From the NCBI GenBank assembly GCA_039602395.1, contig JBCNJP010000026.1, positions 317,740 to 381,739 on the forward strand: 64,000 bases of DNA, written 5' to 3'. Positions 30,791 to 39,800 of this stretch are shown here, one piece after another; within the stretch, counting starts at the first letter, position 1; each line of letters opens with the position of its first letter. The notes under the pieces are model-generated. The model was not told the origin of the DNA and did not search any database. It worked only from the letters and a program-made list of their open reading frames with translations. This DNA is from Deinandra increscens subsp. villosa. Lineage: Eukaryota; Streptophyta; Magnoliopsida; Asterales; Asteraceae. Position numbers and translations under genes: made by a program.

Positions 30791-32508
30791 ACCTAAAAGG
30801 GGGTCGGGAAGCTAATAATTTGAAACAAGGCTACATTTGGGACGTCATATGTTTTAATTGACAAAACCGTTAAGACGGTTGAATCACATTTATTATGCGA
30901 TATCATAAATGGTTAAAAGATATCGAATTTACATAATGCGATCGACTTAAAGTGACTCGGGATAAACCCAAGTCTAGAATTGATTTAATATATATATATA
31001 TATACATATGAAATGGAAAATAAGAATAGGGAGAAACGGGTTATTGCATATACTAGAAAACCCGTAACCCTATGAAATGACTAGACGTTTAACAAAAGGT
31101 GAGAAGTAACCCTGTTTAAACGCAGTAAAACTCATGTTGTTGAGTCATGTTGATTCCCATGTAAGTTTCGTATAACTAATACGGAATTGAAGCTGTTAGG
31201 TGGGCGATCGACCCAACTTCACGGGTGAGACCCACAAACGTAGATGATTGTGAAAGTAGGGAGGACGCTGGAAGCGACCGATCCCGAAGACGCACAGAGG
31301 ATTGCTATGCAAGTAAGTATCCTTAATATTTTTCCAAATAAATGTTGGAATGTAATATGAACAAGTAATGGTTCGAAAGAACCATAATTACGTGCTAAAA
31401 TATAATATGATCGATTAATGGTTAGTAAGAACCATGTCAGTATGTTAAATTGTTTAGAAATGATCCTTAAGTATCATAATGCTAATTATTTGTTAATTGC
31501 TAGCTAAATGGTTCCAAAGAACCATGGCTTGATTAAAACATGTATGTTGATGTGAAATGATTCAAAGGAATCATAATTAATGCGATAAATACTAAAGGCT
31601 TGTAAATGAGCCAAGAATTGTGTGACACGTTGAATTGTAGCAGATGGAACGGTGTAATCCTAAGAAGGGTTATGAGATGGTATAAATGGCTTTTAGAGTC
31701 ATTGGAACCATCCAATAATAAAAAAAATAATTAAAAAAAAAAAATGTACTACATTATCGAATGTGAAATGTAAAAGGCAAGCGATATGCTAAACACTTGC
31801 AAATATTGTTATACTGCTAAATATATGTAGGTACAGTGAGACTGTGCAAGGACACAACTAGCAGGAAAGCCGGAGGACGAGATTCCGATTAGGATTATCG
31901 TCAAGGTAAACATGAACAAGAAAGCTATATATGTAGATTGTGATGACACTAAGGTACGAATGTTATTACATTAATGTTTGAACCTCTTACGGAGAGGGTG
32001 ATTATTTGAAATTTTAAATTTTGATCAACAAGGTTATGACATTAGTCATTAGAACCTCGACCCTAAATGACACGTGGAGTTACAAACTGTGAACTCCTAG
32101 ACGTGTAAAATGGGGAAGATAAAGGTTAACAAAAAGTTATCGTACTAATACTTCCCTACGGAGCGAGTAAAAACAAGAAATAAAATTTGTCGTATGACGA
32201 CTAATTCGGAGTTGATTAATGTAACAACTCCTACTTGCTTGGTCAAGTTCCCGGTATTATAAGGTACATGGGATGACCATAGAATGACCGTAAAATGCGG
32301 ACATTGAGTGGTCCGTAGCGAGGGCTAAATAAAAATGCCAAACTATAGGGTACATATTTATATGTGGGCCTAAATCTATACACATTGTGATTTATACGGG
32401 TAACCGTTGAATATAAGGTTACTAGAGCAACCGTAGTCTTTATAAAGGCTCGGGTAATGTCTTTAGGCGACTAAGACCTGGAACGGGTTTCGGGGACGAA
32501 ACCTTCTT

Positions 32509-32523
32509 TAAGGGGGGTAGATT
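32509..32523 (+). promoter_or_regulatory. Polypurine tract
   Basis: TAAGGGGGGTAGATT directly precedes the LTR start TGTAACATCCC. It would prime plus-strand synthesis and fixes the element orientation as +. Confidence 0.8.
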
Positions 32524-35500
32524 TGTAACATCCCAAATTTTATTAAGTGAAACTCGTTAAAGTTCGGGCTAAATACGACATAGAGATAAGATATATCTAA
32601 CTTTATGTGCAAATATAATGTTTGGTGAAAGTCTTAGGGAGTTATTATGTAAATATGAGGTTTAGGTATAAATGTCCTAAACAAATAAACTAGAGGGGCC
32701 AGTTTGTAATAAGGGAATGTTAATAAAAAAAAAATGGTGGAGAAGGGATCTGGGAAAGAACACGTATTCTTCTCCCAGAATACGCATTCACATCTCCTCA
32801 ATCCCCCAAATTCGATTTCCTGCAATCCAAGGGCTAGAAGCTGCGATTTCTGTATATAAACAAGATTTTAAGAGCTTTAGCTATTGTCTAATTCTTGGAG
32901 GCTAGCAAGTAAGTAATCCTTGAACCCTTGCATGGTTAGGTTTCGAGAATTATGATGAAATTGGAAGGATTAAAGCTTTGATTTTGTATCTATGATGCTA
33001 TATGATGATTAAATCATGTAATAGAGACCTTAATACTTGAGAAATCAACTTGGCCATAGAGATTTGGGTGTAGGAACCCTAAATCACGAACTTAAACCCA
33101 TGGATTTGGGTGTTTGGAACCTATGATACTTATGAATGAGAATGTGTCTAAATAGGTTTACAAATTAACAAATCGTTGAATGCAAACTTGTAAACTAGTA
33201 AAATCTACATGATTTGCAAGTAATGGAATGTTAACAAAAGAGAAGTAGGTTGATTTAGACTTACTATGAATATTGCACACAAGGTGTTTGATAAAATGTC
33301 TAAGTGAGTTTTAATGAAAGCAAAACAAAGTTGCTGTGAGTAAAAATCAGTTTAAGCCCTGTTTTAAAAATTCGTAGTAAATTACTCGAGCATCCTATAA
33401 GGGTGTGGCTTATATGGTTGGAAAGGTCTTTGAACCGACTTCAGCTCGCTTTTATAAATCTGAGGCTGAACCGGTCATTAAGTGGGTCAAAAATGATGAT
33501 TTCCACAGCTATGCAGATTACTCAGCATGCTGTTTGGAATAATTTAAGCTGCTGTCCTGTTTTTAGAAAAATCGTATAAAATCAACCATAACTCGGAAAA
33601 ATGTGTATTTTATATGCTTGGAAAGCTCTATGAGTCTACTACGTTTTATGTTTGAACATGTTGGGTCGATTCAGCTGTATAAAGGGTCTAATGGTGGCTT
33701 GAACAAGGGCTGGACAGCAAGTACCACCCTAAGATATTTAGTGAATTGATGTCGTGAGATGTGAATCGTTAGATTTACATAACTAAATGATTCATGTACT
33801 AGAATGTGAAAAATGTGATATACATATAGATATATATATATATATTGATGATTATGTTGTCTCACAAACCAAACAGGGAATTGAGTCCACTTTAGGCAAG
33901 CAAGCGAAGGCAACTCAAACGGTAACCGGTACTTATGGATAAAGCTCACGAGGTAACATCTATGTTATGTTACACATTTTATTAACGACATATATTTGCT
34001 ACAATGATATAAGTTGCATGACGTTTAGAAATGTGATAGACATGGCCTACATGGCAAGCCATTTAATGATGGATAAGTACAAGACAAACAATTAGAGTTA
34101 AGCTCTAAGTATGTAATGAGTCAAGAATCAATACTTAACTAAATGGTTCATAGGAACCATGGTTATATGAATATATATGTCATTAGCGGTAAATGAATCG
34201 TAAGATTCATGCTAATAGGTCAAACGGGTCAAATGAATCTAAATGATTCATAGTATTGAGTCAACGAATAATATTTACTAATTGATTCTTAGGAACCACA
34301 ATAATGGCCATATGCTAGTGTTAGCTAAGCGGTTCATAGGGACCATAACCATATGCTAATAAGTAATTAATTGACTAAGGTTTACAGGAACCAAAGCATG
34401 TGTAACATCAGTTATGTTATAAGTATTAATTATGTAAAATATGTAATTACATACAAATGGAATAATCCATGAGCTAAATAGGTGACGATTGGTTCTAGGA
34501 ACCATGAAGCCTAATGCCAAAAGGTTCTCCAATGACCAAATTTGACCATAAGCAAGATTCGGATGAATCATAAAATAAATGACAAGTTGCAATGGGCGGA
34601 AATGAGGTTTAGAACCCATCATGCCATGTAACAATTAAAGAAGGATCATAACTGGTTATAGAACCATAGATTCGAAATGCTAAAATTGTGGTCGAATAGG
34701 GCATTGGGAGACACCAAAGGCAAGGACCCGCCTTAACGGGTCAAATGGGTACTATAACCCAAAAATGGTTGAATGAATAGGTAGTGACTCCCTAAAGGCT
34801 TTATGATGCATAAGAAAAGTTGTCACATGAGTTTAGGATCATAATCCTTTAAAACTGTGTTATGTCTTATTGTTACAAGCACATGAAGTGCATAGACCCC
34901 TTGTAGGTTTAAATGATATAATTAGCTTACGGAATTGAATATTTAAACATGTTTGCAATGAATATGCGTTGTTCAGGCTTATGGCTAATGGCAGGTTCGA
35001 AAGGATGCGTTGGCTCGGTCCCGAATGGATCCTTTGTGAAAATGTGTAAGCAAAATGGAGGTGTTTACCAGTAGCCACCGTAGCTTACGGTGACCACCGT
35101 AGCTTACGGTGGCCACTGGATAAATATTGACACAGTAAGACAGCATGGAGCTACCGTAGGCTAACTGTAGCCACCGTAAGCTACGGTGGCCACCGTAGCT
35201 TACGGTGGGAAGCCATCCCAAAAGTTGAATTTTGGCCATTTTTGTATCGTTGTACCATCCCTTATGCCCAAATGTGATTAGTACTAACGGGTTAAGCTGA
35301 ATGCAGGTAAATGAAGCTCATAAATGGGTTCCACAAGATCGCTTGAAGAACCGAACACATGAAGGATGCTTCGTCATGACCTCTATTTTGAAATGGTGAT
35401 AGTGTTAACCCCCATGTAATATATTCGCGTTGGAAACGTAAATACCATACCTTTCATTATATATGTTTAAACACTGTAATATTTCGAGAAAATTTTTCTG

Positions 35501-35561
35501 GGACCAAATATAGTGTTAACGTTTTAACGTTATTTTTCACAATTATAACTCGGGTGTTACA
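32524..35561 (+). mobile_element. 3' LTR (3.04 kb), probably Tekay-like Ty3 element
   Basis: It starts TGTAACATCCC and ends GGGTGTTACA, giving terminal inverted repeats TGTAACA/TGTTACA. It is preceded by a polypurine tract. At its right edge the interrupted ORF1 of LINE F resumes in frame at 35562. The expected 5-bp target duplication would be AAGTT (35562-35566), but the left copy lies in the gap. The LTR is non-coding, with a TA microsatellite near 33826-33845 and a palindrome cluster near 35075-35207. The lineage is suggested by LTR length and the polypurine tract only. Confidence 0.85.
35075..35207. repeat. Four near-identical palindromes in the LTR
   Basis: Four copies of CACCGTAGCTTACGGTG or its reverse complement, at about 35076, 35094, 35172 and 35190. 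Each pairs CACCGTA with TACGGTG around a 3-base centre. Outer bases extend the pairing (GTGGCCAC). Confidence 0.8.
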
Positions 35562-36803
35562 AAGTTTCCGGAGTCTGTTCAAGCATGCTACCCCACTGAT
35601 GATGAAACCAAGTACCGAATGGTTGATATTGTCGTGGAATACCAAAATCAACCCCTTATGTGTGAGCATTGCAATGTGTTTGGCCATGCATGGGAAAAAT
35701 GCCCCAAACGTCCTAAAACAGAAGAAGAACAACATGCCGAAGAGAATAAAAAGGTTGAGAATAATAGGAGCACAGACAAGGGGATCGAATCTCAGGAGGG
35801 AATGACCAATAAGCCGGACTCGGAGGGCTTTACAAAAGTTGTCAACAGGAGAAACAAATATGCTAAACCACCTTCTGGTGGGACCAGAGAAGATAAAGGT
35901 AAAGGCATTAAAGGAAGGGTGAACCAAAGTGCACCTCAACCCGGGAAAGCTCAACCACACCAGGAGGTAAAGCCGGACCCAACCATTAAAAGTACCCCGT
36001 TAGACCCATCAGCATCCCATTCCATGGAAATTGACTCCCAGCCAGAACTTGCCCAGAAAAGCTCACCTGATAAACCCATAACTACCCATTTATCACCAAG
36101 CCCTTCTTCCCTAAACCAAACCAAACCTGATGACCATCAGCCATTGAACCCACCAAATATACCCTCAGCCATCAAAACTAGCACCAATGATCCCAATGTT
36201 ACCAAACATCCCAAGCATCCTCAGAGAAATTTAAATCCTAAGGTTAACCTCAAAGAAATGGCTAACCGGTTTGCTCTTCTGGATGAATATGATGAGGAAC
36301 TTCTTGAACCTCCCCATGCTCGTCAAACCAATGCCAAGTCTGCTAACACCAACATGCATGCTACTACCCATGTCAACCCTAAAACTCGAAGTGAACCTGG
36401 GGAGGAGGTGGATGCCGAACTAAATAAGGAGTGGAACAAGAAGCAAATGGAGATGGTGGATAAACGATACTTTGACATGCTCACTGGTGCCCAGAAAGGT
36501 AAAATTCTTGAGTTCACAACCTCAAAAACTGTCCCACCTGACAATGTGATCAAAGAATGGAGTCGGGCCGAATTGGAGTACTTTAAACATATATGTAGTC
36601 TAAACAACTTTGTGGATGGCTTCCTATCTGTGGTTCCGAATGATGAACTTAATGGAGACACCATGGATGAAGATAAGAAAATTGAAAGTGATGTTGAACA
36701 GGAAAAAGATGGCATGGCAAAATTTATGCAAGAGGACCTAATTAAACCTAATGATCCTAAGGATATGTGTCAGAAGGACAGTGTTGGGGGTCAATCCCAA
36801 TAA
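35562..36803 (+). pseudogene. LINE F ORF1, C-terminal part after LTR insertion
   Basis: 414 codons (including the stop) in frame from the LTR edge. It begins in the DUF4283 region (VQACYP), then the CX2CX4HX4C knuckle (CEHCNVFGHAWEKC), a Pro/Lys/Ser-rich linker, KEMANRFALLDE, the C-terminal module (36484-36610, PPDNVIKEWSRAELEYFKH) and AKFMQED. No stops. The gene as a whole is disrupted by the insertion of the element ending at 35561. Confidence 0.88.
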
Positions 36804-36846
36804 TACTCATCTTCTTGTTATCTGGTTTAGTTGTTTAGATATTCAC

Positions 36847-39800
36847 ATGGATCTGCAAATTCTTGCTTGGAACACAAGAGGGCTCAATGGTAGGGCCCAC
36901 CAAAAACAGTTGATTGAGGTGATTGAATCTAACAATATTTCGATTTGTGGTGTGCTTGAGTCACATGCCACTGCCAGTAATGTGAAGAGAATTTGCCAGA
37001 GAGTTTTCAAAGGATGGGATTGGGTTTCTAACAGCTACAATTGTACTAACTGGACCCGAATTATCCTTGCTTGGGATCCCCTTATGGTTGAAATCATGGT
37101 TTTAGACCAGTCTGAACAAGTCATCCATTGTTTTGTCAAACCCAGAAATCAACAAAAAGAATTTTTCTGTTCCTTTGTCTACGGGAGAGTTCGTGCTCAC
37201 AACAGAAGATCTCTTTGGTTTGACCTTGAAAGGTTCCATTCTGTTAATATTGATCGCCCATGGGTTGCTCTTGGGGACTTTAATGTGATTTTAGATCCCA
37301 CTGAGTCTACTAGTGGATCCTCTACAGTCACTCAGGCTATGGAGGATTTTAAGGAGACTTGCACTACATGCGGGCTTAGTGATGTTCCATATGATGGGCT
37401 TTATTATACCTGGAATAAATCTCCGGGCCAAACTTCGGGTTTATTAAAGAAACTGGATAGAATTATGTCTAACCCCCATTTTATCACCACTTTTGAAGAT
37501 GCTCATGCTATGTTTCTGCCTTACTACACCTCAGATCATTCCCCATGTATCTTATCCATACCGACTATTAAGAGAGCTTGGAAACCCAGGCCTTTTAAAT
37601 TCATGAACCATCTTTGCAAGCGAAAGGGTTTTCTGGAGGCTGTCCGGAATGAATGGGAGATCGAGACAGCCGGATGTCACATGTTTAGGGTGGTGAAAAA
37701 GCTTCAAAGACTCAAACATATTTTTCGGAAAATGAGCAAGGAGAATGGGAACCTATCTAAGAAGATTGAATTACTGAAAGTAGAACTGGGCCGGGTGCAA
37801 GCTGCTGTGGCTCTGGACTCCCATAACCCGGAGCTAAGAGAGGAAGAGGCCCATTATACCAAATGTTTGAATCAGACCATTAACGAGGAGGAACTTCTTA
37901 TGAAACAGCGAGCCAAAATCAAATGGTTACGAGAAGGTGACCAGAACACCAAGTACTTCCATAATGTGGTCAAGGCGAGATGTAATCGAAATAAAATTGT
38001 TTCTATCCAAGACACCCTTGACTGTGTCCATGAAGGGAATGATGTAGGGCCGGCATTTGTGAATTATTACATGGACCTGCTGGGGACTAAGGCCCAGGTT
38101 CAAAACATTAGTCACCCCGAGACACTGTTTGTGAACAAACTTCCAAATGATGTTGCGGATCATATGGTTCGTCCAATTGATGATGAGGAGATTAGAGCGG
38201 CTATGTTTGATATTGATTCTTTGAAGGCTCCAGGCCCGGATGGATATTCCTCGAAATTTTTCAAAGCTGCTTGGGAAATTGTTGGTGGTGAGGTCTGCAT
38301 GGCTATCAAAGAGTTTTTCCATAATGGCAAACTCCTAACACAGGTGAATACTGCTCTTATATCTTTGATTCCTAAGAACAACAGGCCCATCTCTGTTACG
38401 GAATACAGGCCCATTGCCTGTTGCAATGTCGTTTACAAATGTATAACCAAAATCATGTGTGAGAGGATGAAAGAAGGACTCAATTACATTGTGGACGAAT
38501 GCCAAAGTGCCTTTATCCCAGGACGGGTGATTAGTGATAACATCTTGTTAACTCAAGAGCTGGTGAGAAACTATCACCGAAATCGATCTGAGGCTAAGGT
38601 GGCTTTGAAAATTGACCTCCAAAAGGCTTATGACACTGTATCCCATGAGTTTTTAAACCAATGCCTTGGCCACTTTGGTTTCCACCCTGCCATGAGAAAC
38701 TGGATAATGACATGCATAACCACAGCTTCGTACTCTATTAACGTAAATGGGGAAGTGCATGGCTTCTTTAAAGGAATGCGGGGTCTAAAACAGGGAGATC
38801 CCATGTCACCATACCTTTTCACATTAGTTATGGAGGTTCTAAACCTGACTCTAAAGCGCCAAATTCAACAGGCTGAGACTTTCACCTACCATTGGAGATG
38901 TACCGAGATGAAATTGACACACCTATGCTTTGCCGATGACTTGTTTATGTTTGCTCATGCCGACACTCAATCTGTCAAGATAATAAGGGAGGCCCTTCAG
39001 GAGTTCAGTAGTATATCGGGGCTCCGCCCTAATATGAACAAGAGCACTATGTATTTTGGGAATGTTAAACCCCACATGCAAGACTCAATCAAAGAAATCT
39101 TGCCTTTTCGGGTGGGAGTGCTCCCTGTCAAATATCTAGGAGTCCCTCTCTTGTCCAAGAGACTTTATTCGAAGGATTGTAAACCTTTGGTTGACAAGGT
39201 GAAGAACCGGATCCATGACTGGAAAAATCGATTTTTGTCCTTTGCAGGACGTCTACAACTTATAAGGTCTGTGTTATCCTCCCTCCATGTCTATTGGGCC
39301 TCTGTTTTTACCCTTCCGGTGAATATTATTGATGATATAGAAGGTTTAATGAGGAATTTCCTATGGAGCCAATCGGATAGCACCAAAGGTAAGGCCCGTG
39401 TTAGCTGGGTTGAAGCATGCAAACCCAAATGCCAAGGTGGTCTGGGCATTAAATCGTTGAAAGCTCATAACACTACACTTATGGCTAAACATCTCTGGCA
39501 CATAATCACAAATAAACAAACTGTTTGGGTCAAGTGGATTAATTTTCACAAGCTTTCTAATGATAACTTCTGGAGGATACAGATTAAAGATGGGGATAGC
39601 TGGAGTTGGCGTAACATTCTTAGTCACAGGGATCTCATACACCCACGTTGCTTAACACAATTGGGTAATGGGTTTACTACCTCTGCATGGTTCGATATGT
39701 GGCACCCTCTGAGCCCGTTAAGCAAGTTTATATCAATCAGGGACATCCATAATGCTGGTCTACATATAAATGCTAAGGTGGCGGAGATCACAGCTAATGG

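Larger units (their letters stand above)
29606..32523 (+). mobile_element. Internal region of an LTR retrotransposon, no coding capacity seen
   Basis: 2.9 kb with no recognisable gag or pol, ending in a polypurine tract before the LTR at 32524. It holds a tandem repeat (30346-30790), a TA microsatellite (~30987-31004) and many short AGGAACCAT-like words also found in the LTR. The end (CGGGGACGAAACC, then the polypurine tract) resembles the 3' untranslated region of Tekay/Del-type Ty3 elements. It may be a non-autonomous (LARD-type) element or the pol genes may lie in the gap. Confidence 0.6.

Noticed and set aside
30324..30791. 155-residue minus-strand reading frame with repeated LLQSRSSP
   Set aside because: It is a by-product of the tandem repeat, whose 108-bp dimer period is a multiple of three; no start context or homology supports it.
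30984..31004. TA microsatellite (also at 33826-33845) and poly(T) runs near 3400 and 6340-6380
   Set aside because: Common simple-sequence repeats in plant LTR elements with no sign of special function.
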